Of a stretch of 64,000 nt of DNA, positions 1 through 11,489 are shown in pieces (positions within the stretch are counted from its first letter, which is position 1; the number at the start of each line of letters is the position of its first letter). This DNA is from Staphylotrichum longicolle (lineage: Eukaryota > Ascomycota > Sordariomycetes > Sordariales > Chaetomiaceae): NCBI GenBank assembly GCA_019096155.1, contig JAHCVI010000002.1:3348001-3412000 (forward strand), written 5' to 3'. Position numbers and translations under genes: made by a program. Below the pieces are notes generated by a model. The model was not told the origin of the DNA and did no database searches. It was given only the letters and a program-made list of their open reading frames with translations.

Positions 1-15
1 CTCAACCTGCCCCTC

Positions 16-3000
16 TCACACCCCCCCGCCTAACCCATCATCAACCCCGACACCTCCGTCGACAGCAGCCTCATAATCCACTCGGCCTGCTGCACGCTCT
101 TGCACTGGAAGCACCACTTGGTCCTTGCCGGCGACCGCACCGCTCCTCGGCGCGACCCCGACCCGCCCCTCCTCGTCCCTCAGGTTCTCCCAGACGCTGC
201 ACATGACGCCCTTGGTGCCCAGCATGCTGAAGCACTTGGACCCGAGCACGGCGTCCAACAAAATCAGTGGCGCGTCCCCGCCGCTCTTCTTGGTCGCGTG
301 CGTGACGATGACGCGCTTCTCCAGGCCGTGGTACAGCGGCAGCTCTTGGCGTACCCCGGGCGGCGGTCGGCTGATGTGCAGGATGCAGTCGCCCTTGTCG
401 AGCCAGCGGTTGTTTTGGACGTTGAGGTGGCAGCGAATCTCGAGCGGCTGGTCCGGGGAGAAGGGCTTGGCCAGGCCGTAGCTCCAGCGGCTCTGGCTGC
501 CCGAGTTGGAGAGGGAGATGGAGGCGCTGCGGGGCGGCGTGGAGGAGCCCGAGCCCGAGCCCGAGCCTGACCCGGAGCTGGATGTGTACAGGCTGCCGCC
601 GCCGGGGCCGGGCGCCGAGCTGGGCCGGCGTTTGTCGAGCGTGGATTCGTCAATGTTGTACGATGTGTTGTTGCCGCCGCCCATCAGCCGCCGGAGGAAA
701 CTACTCGCAGAGACGGTGGTCGAGACGCTGCCCTGGGATACGCTGGGCGCGCGTGTGGACGCGCGGTAGCTGTTCTTGCGCCCGAACCAGCTCCGTCGTC
801 GGCTCGAGGTGTCGTCATCCTGGCTCCCCTCTCCCGGCACGCCCTCCATCTGACCGAATGATCGGAACCGTGCCTCCTCGCTGAGCTGGATATATCTCGC
901 ATTATTGAGCCGACTGGTGTGGACCGCCTCGTAGAGATCCTTTGCCTCTGTCTGTGATGCCGCGCGGAAACGGAACATGCTAGCCTCAATCTTCAACCGT
1001 GCCTCTGGGGACGCCGGGCTGCGGACCTCGAGGTCAAGCGCAGTACTGCGGCGGATCATGACGACCGGCGTCAAGACAAGCGCGACAAGCGGCACAATGG
1101 TGCCTGCATCCTTGTTGCTGTTGTCGACCTCAGATGTCCCCGACGACTGCAGCGGGTATGCCTGTCGATTGGAATTCTGCTCGCTGAGATGGTGCACCTC
1201 CATGCAGCCGGGGTGAAGAACGATAGAAGCGGGCTGGCCATTGTTGATGTCCCTCCAGATCCCCTTCCTACTGGACCAGTATGAGACGGACGCCACGAAC
1301 TTCTGCGTCGGCCGCTCTGTGTTTGAACTTTCTTGGCCCTTAGGCTCAACTTGAGAAGCCGAATTGGATGGTGTGATACTATTCTCCGAAACAACCGACT
1401 CCACATGGGCGACCTGAGGCACCTTGATGCTGTAGCCGGGGATTGTGTCGGGCACCTCGTCGTCATCGAGATCATCGCTGGAAGTCTGCGACGACTCGGA
1501 ATCATCGTCGCTCATTGAGCTCGCGCTGTCGGATGAGACATCGGACGGGTGATATTCGTGCTTGAGTGGAGATGACATGCGGCGCTTGAGTCGCGCGGCA
1601 GGGTCCGCAGGAGGAGCGAGCAAGCCAGGACTCTTGGGACCAAGCGAGCGATGGATTGGCGGGGGAGGGGCCCCATCCTCCCGGTAGGGTGTGGTGTTGG
1701 GAGGCGGCTTCACAATTCTAGGAGGTTCACTGGAGGGGACCTCCCAGGAAGTCCTTCTCGCACCCTGCTGCATGTAGCCTTGCGTCTTGCGCTCCCTGGT
1801 AAGCGTGCTGTCAGAGGAGGTCTCAGTAGCAGTGTCATCCTGCTGCGTGTAAAACCGGGGCGGCGTCTTGGGTCTCTCAGTGTCCGAAGATCCCAAGCTC
1901 GAGATGCTGAGCTTGCGCTCGCCGACCGGAACATCCGAGCTAGAGGGCTTGGGCGATGTGGACTCGAGAACCATACTTGTCGGTCTCTTTCTTGTTGCGG
2001 GGGGCATGGGATGGCTCCCCAAAACGCGCAACCAGTATTCGATCTGCTCCTCGTTGTTGCTTGATATCGTGAGGAGTTCAAACCATTCGTTCCCATTGTG
2101 TGTGCCGCGTATCATCACAACCAAAGAGTCGTCGTCGTCGCCCAAGCGGGCGGAAATGTATTGCCTCGGGACTGGGGGAAACAGAAGCCATGATCGGGTG
2201 TCGTTCCCAAGTTCTCTGATGAGGATATCTCCCTTGTCTTCAGGAAGCGCGGGGCTATCCCTAAAGATCATCTCAATCTGGCACTCCAGCCGCTGCCCGC
2301 TGGAGTGGCGCAAGTCCAGGAAGAAGACGTCCAATGCTGCGACTTGGCGCGTGCGGTTCATCATGATGCCGTCGAGGGGTAGTAGATTCCGGAGATCTCG
2401 GCACCGGCGAGTGTCCGTATTATTCGCATCTTCATCCATCATGCGCGCGTTTTCCTCGCGGTGCCGTTTACGAGCCTTCTCCTGAAGTGCCACAAAGACT
2501 GACAGAAGATGCTCAGCCTCGTGCGTTCTAGTCACTGTAACAGCAGCCTTCGCACCAAATGTTAGCATAGACCCAAGGACAGCAATACAAGTACGGGCCT
2601 ACCTTGAGGAATTTGACCATCCACTTGACCCTGATCAGAGGCCGCTTCAGAAGATACGCAACATCGACCCGCTCACCATTCTCCCCGATGATGTCGCCAT
2701 CCTCATTCAGAGGGAGTGCATTCAACAAGGAGTCGTCGTCATCAAACCGCCCATGTCGCGGCGCGAGGTTGATGATCAGTCCCTGGAACCCGAGTCGCCA
2801 GACGTCCAGGTAATTATCATAAATGGGCGAAACATCCTCGAGCCAGAACAGCAGCTCAGAAAGGCCCGAGAGGGGCACTCGCCGATGGAAGTCCCTCAGC
2901 CTCTCAAGTGCCATACCCATGTTCACGACAGATTTCGCCATGGCGTCCACCTTTGTGTCCCTGGCTTCGCCGTTCGTCACGTCCCTCAGCAGCACCGGGA

Positions 3001-5794
3001 TGACGCCGTCAACAAGAGCCTTAAGCTCCCTTCCGTAGAAATGCTCGTCGTCTGCAAACTCGTCCAGCAGCTCATCGACCCTGCTCTTGTCCGCTCTGCT
3101 GGGCCGGCGGTGAAGACTGCGCGAGGATTTGATGCTCTTTGACCGACTCGGCGCGAGCAAGTGGCCGTTATCAGGCAAGGAGAGCACAGAGACAAGGTCC
3201 GAGTGTTTAGTAAGACGGCGCTTGAGACCGGGCTTCTGGCTCTTTTGCCTTGAGATGTCGGTGGACTTGGTGAAAGCAGTCGTCTGAGTGACGGTTGTTT
3301 GAGAGATATCGGAGAGTGTCTCGGAACCAACTGTGTTGCCGGATTCCTCTGATACAATTGTTGACAACTCGTGCACGCCCTTCGTGGGCGGTCTCCTCCG
3401 CGCAGGACCTTGGCTGGAGAGGTCCGAGGACAGCGTCGAGTCGTAGGCTGATGACAAGTATGTGGATGAGTAGTCAGATAACGGAGGACCTCTGCTTGCG
3501 TCTGGGTTGCGGTGCTGTTCGTGGCTGGACTCCCAGTCGTCCTCTTCGAAATCGCTCTCCTGGTCGTCGTCGGTTTCACAGCTGGGGTAGACTGTGGGCG
3601 GCAGTTTGTGGCCACCAGACTCTCCTCGGAAAGCTTCCTTTAGAAGCTCCCGGAACGGCTTTCTGCCACCTGCCTTCGCTGGGGAGGCTGCAACCCTGGT
3701 GGCTCGCCTCCTCTTCAAACCAGCGGATGGAGTGGCGGGTGATTTCGCTTTTGTGGGTGTCGCATCGCTATCTTCTTGCTGCGGATCGGCTTTGCTCTGA
3801 GGCTTTGAGCTCGTCTCGGCAGCAGGGACTACAGCTTCTTTTGGTCGAGTCTCGGATGGCTGCTTCGACGGCGGCCGCTCCTGAGTCTCTGGTGTCGCCT
3901 TGCGAGGCACCGGGGCGGGCTCGTTCTCTTCGGCCTGCGGTGTACGTGCCCGCTCCTGTGTTGCCGGTTCGCTGGCGGTGTGCTCAACGAATGGATCAAC
4001 CGTACCGTTCAGCCACGATTCTATGCTTTGGGGTTTATTTGCTGCGACGGGCCTCGGAGGCTCAGCCATCTCCTGAATGATGTCCTTGGCGCCCGTCACA
4101 ACCTTCTTAAACACCTTCGGCACCGCTTTGAAGCTCGGATTCCGCTGGGCTTTCGGCCTCTTGGTGCTGCTGTTTCGGGCATCTGCCCCCAGCGGGAGGT
4201 CGAGAACGCTGAACGCCGAGTACCCGAAAGGGATATCCGCCAGCGACTTGTTTCCCCCGAGAGTCGGGGTGGTCACATCAGACTCGTCATCGGAACCGGC
4301 TCGTGGAGGAATGTGGCGCGCTGTCTCAGACTCCGAATGTCGATCCCCCGGAGGTTCCACAGTTCGCACTATCGGAGGCTGGCTGGGGCTTCGTCGCCTT
4401 GACCGCCGCCTAGAGACCTTTCGCTTCTTTGGCGTCTCAATCTCAGTCTCAGGGTCCTCGACAACCTCAATCACGTCATCTGGCGGAGGGACCCGTGCTT
4501 GGCTTGGAATTCTGTCCCTCCTCTCAGCCGATCTTGCCCTGGGGGAGGCAGAACGTATTGGTGCATCCTCCGGGCTGGGACGGACTCTAATCCCGTCATC
4601 CGGCAACAAACTATCAATCGGCCGAACCCGTATTCCGTCATCTGGCAGCTTGGTCTCGATGGGCCGAACTCGAATCCCATCATCATCGGGCGGCCCCTTC
4701 TTCCGCACAGGAGCCACTCGAATGCCGTCGTCGTCGGTACTGGGCTTTGGTTTTCTTGGCTTGACAGGTTTGACTCGAATCCCGTCATCGGCTGGGGGTT
4801 TTGGTGTAGACTGGATTTCGGGATCGGAGGCGACCACGCTGATAGTATCTTCTTCGACGGTCACCGTCGCGCCGGATTTCTTGTCGCGGTACTGCTTCAG
4901 TCGGGTCGGGCGAGGTTCAGGGATTTCCACTCTCTCTGCCCAGTCCTTTATTTTGCTCTGCACGGTTGGGTTCTTTGCTGTGCGTTGCAAGAAATCCTTG
5001 GGAATCGGCGTCGGGTTCTCCTCCGCTTTCGGTTTTGGCGAGCTGTCTCGTGGTGGGCTCCTGCCCTTCCTCCGCTTCATCCAGTTGTCGTCACTGACAA
5101 TCCTCTTTTTCGGAGCCAACTTAACCACCGGCGGTTCTTTCGGCGTTGGCCTCTGATTTGGCTCCTTGGGCTTTTCCCGCTCCGTCTCCTCACCATCTCC
5201 GTCATTCTGGTTTTCCTTATCCTCAATCTTCTCCGCCTTGGGCTTCTTCTTCTTTGGTTTTTGTCGCAACTTGATCCGCACGCGGTCCTCCTCGGTCACA
5301 CTCTCTGTGGCGATGTGGGCACCAACCTCTGTCGGCTCGCTGGCCACGTCCTCGGCATGGGGCACGCCACCTCCTTGTTGTTTCATCGCGGTCGCGTTCG
5401 CTTTCTGCCATGCCTTGACTCGATCCGTCACGCCTCCGGGTTGTTGAAGTCGCCGCACGGCGGCCGCGCGCATCTCCTGGCGCAACTCTTCCCGCACGTT
5501 GGCCGCATCCGCCGCCATGCTTTTCCGGCGTTGCTTCATGGCTTCCCGCTGGGCTGTGACACGAGCTGGTGATTGACGGCCAAGAAAGAAGTCGCCCAGC
5601 AAGCTCGGTTCGGGCTTCTTCTTGGGGGCGGAGCCATGGCCGGCGGTGGCGGGTGCGCTCTTCGGCGTCGCAGTGGCCTGGGCCGAAGCCCGCCTGTTTG
5701 TTGGTGTTGTCGCATTGCCCTGCTTGGCAGCCGTGGTGCGCCGTGGTGTTTCTGGGGTTGGAAGTTGCGGTTCGTCTTGCTTCGCCGGCGACAT
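16..5794 (-). CDS. Large DH/PH-type (RhoGEF-like) protein, two exons
   Basis: Exon 1 is 2603-5794 and exon 2 is 16-2547, joined in phase 0 across a 55-nt intron (2548-2602; donor GTAGGC, branch GCTAAC, acceptor AAG). Neither exon alone completes the helical domain, which supports the splice. Residues 1-900 are basic, Ser/Pro-rich and probably disordered, with five DDGIRVxP repeats at about 336-406. Residues 905-1110 resemble a Dbl-homology domain and 1115-1243 a PH domain. Two further PH-like regions lie at about 1479-1609 and from 1763 to the end. DH-PH proteins usually load GTP onto Rho GTPases at membranes, so that role is inferred here. The last 35 codons look out of frame: a neighbouring frame from about 122 down to a stop at 30-32 gives a typical PH C-terminal helix (TKWCFQC...AEWIMRLL). 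The subfamily is not recognised; a Bud3-like GEF is one possibility. Confidence 0.8.
4577..4789 (-). repeat. Five DDGIRVxP codon repeats inside the DH/PH gene
   Basis: The octapeptide DDGIRV[KAR]P occurs five times at residues 336, 355, 371, 385 and 399 of the large DH/PH-type protein. The linkers shorten from 11 to 6 residues and are rich in K, P and S. This is a coding tandem repeat in a region predicted to be disordered, probably a multivalent binding segment. The binding partner is unknown. Confidence 0.85.
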
Positions 5795-7816
5795 GGTTCT
5801 ACCTATACGACAACGAGAGGCAGGACTCGGTTAGCAGATGCATCCCTTGAATTCGTCAATGGAGCAAGATGCGGCTTGACATGGGAATCGGAGCATTTTC
5901 GTTGATACAAGAAGCATGCACCCGTCAAGAACCCAGGACCCTGGGGCCAGCTGCCAATCGGATGCTGCATGCCACTGGGGTTGGGGGCTGACGATTTGGG
6001 GGGGATCAACAAAGAAAATGATTTCCATGGTAACGGAGCCAAACCCACCTCGCTCACCTCGGTGAGCCGCATGCCGACGGCCTGCGCTCCCGATCGGATC
6101 TGTCCGCTCTCAGTGGGCCAGGATTGAGATGCGCGCTGCGGTTGCGACGGATTGCAGTTGATCATGAGCACCTGTGTTGGTTTGAATTTTGACAGATTGA
6201 GGATGACGTTGCGCAGAAGGGAAAGACGATTGTAAGGAAGTTGTGTTCCATGCGAGACACCGGCCAAAATCCTGGAAATGCGCGGCTTTCACGGACTGCT
6301 GCAGGAAGGAAGCTCCGCTTGGAAGCAAGCATCCATCCACCAGGCTGTGCAACCAGATAAGCCCGGAAAGCCGTCAAAGGCAACCTCAAGAAGGTGTCGC
6401 AGGGAGGTTTGTGTTTTGTACAGTTGGTGAGCAAAGTCCAAAACCTGCGCCGCCTGCGCTGTTCGGCAGCAGTCCAGGGAGGCTGTCCTCCCTCGTTTGT
6501 TTACCTCGTGTCTTGGCTGGCTGCTTCAAGGTTGCAGGCGCTGTCTGACAGAGGGAAGCAAGCTCCAGCGCCGAAGGACGCCCCACCATGCCACACCCTT
6601 GCAGGCTCTTGCTTCCCTGGCTTCCTTGGCCCCGAAGGCTGCAACACGGGCGGCCAAGCCAATCAGCATCGAGCGGCTTCTTCAGCGACTCAGCAGCGGG
6701 GGAATGTGCGACCACCATCAAGCTGAGTCCCGAGCTGTCAGCTGCGCAGGTCACCGACACCCGGGACGCTCACAAGTGCGCATCGGCGCAACCACTTCGC
6801 CCTCGCGCATCGCGGACTATCTCCCGGGTAGGGTTGCAGTTGCTTCCGCCTTGGGGATCATGCAGACGGCATCTGGGGATAGATATTGCTAGCGGCTGAG
6901 GAGATGGCCGCGAGACTGGTCACGGCTCCGAGCCCGGGCACAATTTCATGATCTGACTCGATCTCACTTTTTCGCTGGGGATGGGAGGTTGGGATGGATC
7001 TTCGCCCAAAGCCCCAGATTCTCACCGCATCAGACGATCGTTGACGGCTCATCCGAACCCGTACTTTCCCCACACGCGGGGCTCGACAGCGTGACCCTGA
7101 CATCACGGCAGGCTCGGCTCTCAGAGTGGAGTCGCTCGGGAGCGGCGCCGGAGATGTGGGGCGCTTGACTTCGGAATGGAGGCGCCGATATGGGGAATGA
7201 GAAAGTATATAAATGGCGCCAGGCTCAGACAGAGTTCAAGGGCGGTGAAACTGAAGACCCTGGTGTTTGTAAGGTTCTCTGCCGTTCTTTTGAGGCCTGG
7301 CAGCTAGTGGGCGAGCAGACCAGATGCGCTGTCGAAGCTGAGGATTTGTCCGACGGAAGCGGCCGGGTACGGTGAAGACAGCTTACGTGCAAAACCCTTG
7401 GACTAAGCACCTGCCGCGTGTTTCTGTAAGGTTATACCTGGTACAAAGGTGAGGAGGTTCCGCTGAGCCCATAACTACTCGGGCTCTCCTGCAGTTCTCT
7501 GTACACACTGTACGATGAGGAAGGTTTCAAGATCCGAACAGACTTGGCGAAAAGTCATAGAACGCCTGGAGGTCAGACCCCTCGTATCAGCGTGGCCAGA
7601 GTCATGAAATCACTGCTGCATCAGTTACGGAACGGTCGATGACATGAATCTCTTGTGGCAGATGCCCTCCCAACCTCGATCCCAGCCTAATGATGCAGTT
7701 TCCAGAGGAAAGCGAAAAAGTCCTCCCCTAAGAGATACATGGGTATACCCAGCCCAACGCCGTGATATGCAACCTTGAACCCCCCAAAATGCAGTTTCAT
7801 CTCATCACCCCCCGAT
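5795..7816. other. Intergenic, 2.0 kb
   Basis: This is the 5' side of the DH/PH gene and the 3' side of the next minus-strand gene. Short frames are present on both strands, but none has a recognisable motif, a plausible start context or matching splice sites. The only notable element is a plus-strand TATA-like box at 7206-7214, which faces no recognised gene. Confidence 0.6.
7206..7214 (+). promoter_or_regulatory. TATA-like box with no assigned gene
   Basis: The sequence TATATAAAT sits in GC-rich flanks on the plus strand. The nearest plus-strand gene starts 3.4 kb away, so if the box is used it would drive an unannotated transcript antisense to, and running into, the 7.8-kb gene. It may equally be a chance match. 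Confidence 0.25.
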
Positions 7817-8677
7817 CTAATACCCGCCCCTGGTATCCTCCAAGGCAGGGAGCACAAACCGAACCTTCTTCTTTGGCTTTGCAGCCGGGATATCTAGCGC
7901 CCCAGTCTTCGCACCGCCCTCGATCACTCCGCTCTCCTCCGCCTCGCTAATTGCCTCCTCCTCTGCCTCCTCCTCGATGGACCAAACGTCCGGGCTCGGC
8001 TCGCGCCACGCATGCAGTGAGAGGCGAGACGGCGCGGCCATGGATTTTCTCCTCCTCGAGCTGCCTCCGGTCGCACCGACTACGAGCGGAGCCACAGACC
8101 TGGAGACGGCTCGCCCCCTAGTTGAGCGGCGGAGGGAGTGTGGCGGGGGCGGGAGGATGGTGTCGACGATGTCGTCTTGCTTTGAGTGGCCCTTGAACTT
8201 GTCCTTGACGCGGCGCGGGAGGCTCAGGGGGTGGGCGTGCTTGGGCGGCCAAGAGCTGTCCATGTAGTCGTATTGCTCTTGCTCGTCTGGTGTCGCAGAC
8301 AGGTCGTAGTCCAAGTCAGGGGTTGTTGGGGACCTCGGCGGCGACGACGTGGGAGGAGGTGGCCGGCTGAGTCCCCCGAGGCTAGATGGGCTGATGCTCC
8401 TCACAACCTGAGTTGGGTGTTTCGCATCCTCGATCCCGGCATCAAACTCCATGTCGAAGTCCATCATCTCATCCCCGGCGTATGAGGACGGGGTAGGGGT
8501 CAAGAAGTACATGTAGGGATCGTCCTCCATACTGGCAAGGTTGAGGTCCTCGATCTCGTCATCGTCACGCTCCACGCTGGGGTGAAGGTGCACTCGCGAG
8601 GGGAACCACGAGTCCCACGATGCGGCTTGTTGTTCAGAAGTCTTGGAGGCGGGCATGTTGGTCGATGTGTAGGCCAT
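7817..8677 (-). CDS. Hypothetical disordered protein with C-terminal KVRF motif
   Basis: This is a single-exon frame of 286 residues. I start it at the ATG at 8677, which has an A at -3 (ACACATGGCC). The frame stays open further upstream, but only from a GTG codon. The protein is acidic and Pro/Ser-rich, with an acidic stretch (DDDEIEDLNL), a PLSLPRRVKDKFKG patch, a basic RRRKS cluster and an acidic EEEAEEEAISEAEE run. It ends with KKKVRFVLP at residues 269-277. KVRF fits the RVxF consensus by which regulators dock protein phosphatase 1, so a PP1-regulator role is a hypothesis only. There is no signal peptide, membrane segment or known domain. Coding-like composition and the ordered tail make it a probable real, lineage-specific gene. 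Confidence 0.65.
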   Translation of the reverse strand: MAYTSTNMPASKTSEQQAASWDSWFPSRVHLHPSVERDDDEIEDLNLASMEDDPYMYFLTPTPSSYAGDEMMDFDMEFDAGIEDAKHPTQVVRSISPSSLGGLSRPPPPTSSPPRSPTTPDLDYDLSATPDEQEQYDYMDSSWPPKHAHPLSLPRRVKDKFKGHSKQDDIVDTILPPPPHSLRRSTRGRAVSRSVAPLVVGATGGSSRRRKSMAAPSRLSLHAWREPSPDVWSIEEEAEEEAISEAEESGVIEGGAKTGALDIPAAKPKKKVRFVLPALEDTRGGY

Positions 8678-10613
8678 GTGTTGTACGCTAGACAGAGGAT
8701 GGAAGACAAGAGGGGATCTCGGCTCTCTTGTAGTTTCTCCTGTTGACGGCGTTGGGGCTGAACAGGCACCAAAAGCGGAGCCGTTGGCGAACACACCGGT
8801 GAAGACGACCGCCGCCGGTCTGGCCGGCTCAGAAAAATGGTGTCAGAAACGAATGTTGGACGACTATGAACCTCCGTATCCCCAGATCTTGTGTAACTCG
8901 AGGAGACTAGATGGAGAGAAAGCGAAGGGGAAGTGGCAAGCGGAGAACGGGGATGCCGAGCACATATGTACTTTGGCACAGGAGCTCCAGCTGATGCCAG
9001 CCTCCACCATCAGGCTCGAAAGATGGCTGGCGTAGTCACCAAATCGGCCAAGTCACCGGTCAATCAAGGTGACAGGTCTCATTTCTGCGGGGCAATACAA
9101 GGCGCCCTCCCACCAACTTCGCCAACTTTGTCAAAACGGTGTGTGTGTGTGGACCAGCCTGCTGCGGCACCCCCGCGCCCCAAGCGCGAGAGGTTCCAAG
9201 GACGGGAATCGAAAAGAGCATCACGGGCAAGTGAGAGGGGTGCGATGTGTCTGAGAATACTTGAAACGGACGCGTGCTATCAGCAAAACCCGGGAAGGAC
9301 GGAGCTCGAGAGTGAGTCTCGTGGAATTCCAGCTTGGGATGCCGCACTCTGACTCGACGCATGACAGGACTGAGCAGGCTGAGCCGAAACCAGACCGGGA
9401 AAGTGAGCCACCCACTCGGGCATCTGACTGCCCGCTTGCGCCCCATGGGGAATGAGAGGCAATTGCCGACGCAGCCGGTCTCTGCTTGATATCTCGTCCG
9501 AGGTGAACTGAATCGGGCCACGCGCAGGGCAAGCTTAGCCAAGTGGGTGGTGGTGGTTTGGCGATCTCCCAGAAAATCGGCCCAGTCATGTTGCTGGAGA
9601 GGACGATGCACTCACGACGCACATCCGATGTACCTTGCATGGTGCATTCGCCAACTGCAGGAGTGGCAGATGATCAGGCTGCCCAACACCCTCCCGGCGG
9701 AATGATTCACATCGCATATCGGGCGAGTGAAAGGGATACCGATACCGAGACGGCGGGACGCCCTGGCAAGCACTGGCGAGTCGGGGCGTTTCCAGTCTTC
9801 AAGCCCTCGTCAATCTCCCTTGCGGCCTGCGAGACGCAGGCGCAGTTGCACTTTGTCACAGGGCTGCGCTGCAAGGCAACCGCGCAATCGCCATCTCCCG
9901 GCGGAATTCCCGTGAGACTGTTACAGAAACGCGGGATACCGAATGTGGAATGGGATCTTTGACCGACACAAACCCTAGAGCGGAAATCAGCTGAGGGCTC
10001 AGGTGAGGGCTGACCGGAGATAAGCCTCCGCCACCTGATAAGACCTCCTCCAGGTGGAGCAGCCCACTGCAGTGCCAGCTATGACGTATGCGTATTCGAG
10101 CCTCACCCTCACATCCACCCTCTGGCCAGAAAAGACCGTACAACCAAGTCGGAAATCTGAGGCAGTGTGTAAGGTATTCACTTTCGATACATTCCTATTT
10201 TATCTTGGAGGATCTTAAGAGGAAGAAACAAGGGAGAAGAAGAAAAGGGGAACAGGAAGAGGAAGACAGCCTTGGAAGAGATGATCATGAGTTTGACTTT
10301 TCGAGGAAGCAAAGGAAAGGTCACAACTGTCGGGTGTTGGTCGAACTGGTGTACGCCCTTTTTTGTGTGGAAGCAGGCAGCTACCGCCAGCTGCTGTTCG
10401 TGGGTGAATACCTGTGGACGGCAGATGCTGCCTAAGCCCCCACCTCCACTCATTTCTCATCGGCGGCGCTATTCCCATTCCTCGGTGCCAAAGTCGTCGC
10501 CTGCTGGAGCCGTCAAGTGTGGTTGTTGCTCCTTGCTCCTCCTTGCACTCCTGTCTTGTTTTCGTCGTGGGGGACTGCGTGCTGCGTGCTGTTGGGCGTG
10601 CTAGGCATCTGTC
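8678..10613. other. Intergenic between divergent genes, 1.9 kb
   Basis: This is a head-to-head gap between the 7.8-kb gene (minus) and the EEP-family gene (plus). It is mixed composition with a short (GT)n run near 9139 and a purine-rich tract at about 10213-10270 that is likely leader or promoter DNA of the plus-strand gene. I see no coding signal. Confidence 0.55.
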
Positions 10614-11489
10614 ATGGCTTCCTCAAGCCTCCACTCGCTCCCAGTCCGCCTCGTCACGCTCAACATTCGTTATGCTACCAGGAACCCTGGTCCAGGCGAA
10701 GAGCCATGGTCGGTCCGTTGTCCAAGGATTTGCGCACAGCTGAAGTTCATCACGTCTGGTCACGAGTCGGCCTTCGTCTGTCTCCAGGAGGTGCTCCATT
10801 CTCAGCTCTCCGATATCCAAGCTCGCCTAGGCCCAACATGGGAGCACATTGGGCAAGGACGGGATGACGGCAAACTCTCGGGAGAGTACTCTCCCATTTT
10901 CTTCCGGGTGGACCGCTGGACGTGTGAGCGCGCCACAACCCGCTGGCTGTCGCCAACTCCAGATGTGCCCTCAAAAGGATGGGATGCTGCCTTGGAGCGG
11001 ATCGTCACAATGGGTTCCTTCCGCCACCGAGAAACCGGGGCAGCTGTTGTTCTTATGAGCACCCACTTTGATCACAGAGGCGAGAGAGCACGTGAGGAAA
11101 GTGCCCGGCTTCTTCTCAAGCTTGCCAGGACCTGGCCCAGGCCCGATAATCCCGAGGTGTTTCCTCCTGTCTTCATTGGAGGCGACTTCAACAGCACGCC
11201 GACCGACCGGGCATACAAAGTGCTGACTGAGCCGGACTCGGGAATCAAGGATATATTTGATCTGGTCCCAAAGGATGCAAAGTACGGCAACCCCGAGGTC
11301 ACCTTCACCTCCTTTGGAGACCCAGAGGAGCAGCCAGGGCGAATCGATTTCCTCTTCGCACAGGACAGGGAGGGCCTTCGTTTCTTGACTTTCAGCATCC
11401 TACCCAACAAGTTCGACGACGGCGTCTTTCTTTCAGACCATCGGCCCGTGGTGGCGGACTTGGAAGTTCCATTTTCGGCGGTCGTGTGA
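10614..11489 (+). CDS. Endonuclease/exonuclease/phosphatase (EEP) family protein
   Basis: This is an intronless 291-residue protein starting at the first ATG after a leader in GTC ATG GCT context. The EEP fold signatures are present in order: LVTLNIRY (Asn17), CLQEV with the metal-binding Glu at 59, STHFDH with His151, GGDFNSTP at 189-196, and SDHRPV near the C-terminus with the Asp-His pair at 275-276. All expected catalytic positions are intact. The length matches compact single-domain fungal EEP proteins. The family cleaves phosphodiester or phosphomonoester bonds in nucleic acids, lipids or inositides with divalent metal, and the substrate cannot be told from sequence. There is no signal peptide or membrane segment, so it is probably intracellular. 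Its neighbours give no functional hint. Confidence 0.9.
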   Translation: MASSSLHSLPVRLVTLNIRYATRNPGPGEEPWSVRCPRICAQLKFITSGHESAFVCLQEVLHSQLSDIQARLGPTWEHIGQGRDDGKLSGEYSPIFFRVDRWTCERATTRWLSPTPDVPSKGWDAALERIVTMGSFRHRETGAAVVLMSTHFDHRGERAREESARLLLKLARTWPRPDNPEVFPPVFIGGDFNSTPTDRAYKVLTEPDSGIKDIFDLVPKDAKYGNPEVTFTSFGDPEEQPGRIDFLFAQDREGLRFLTFSILPNKFDDGVFLSDHRPVVADLEVPFSAVV

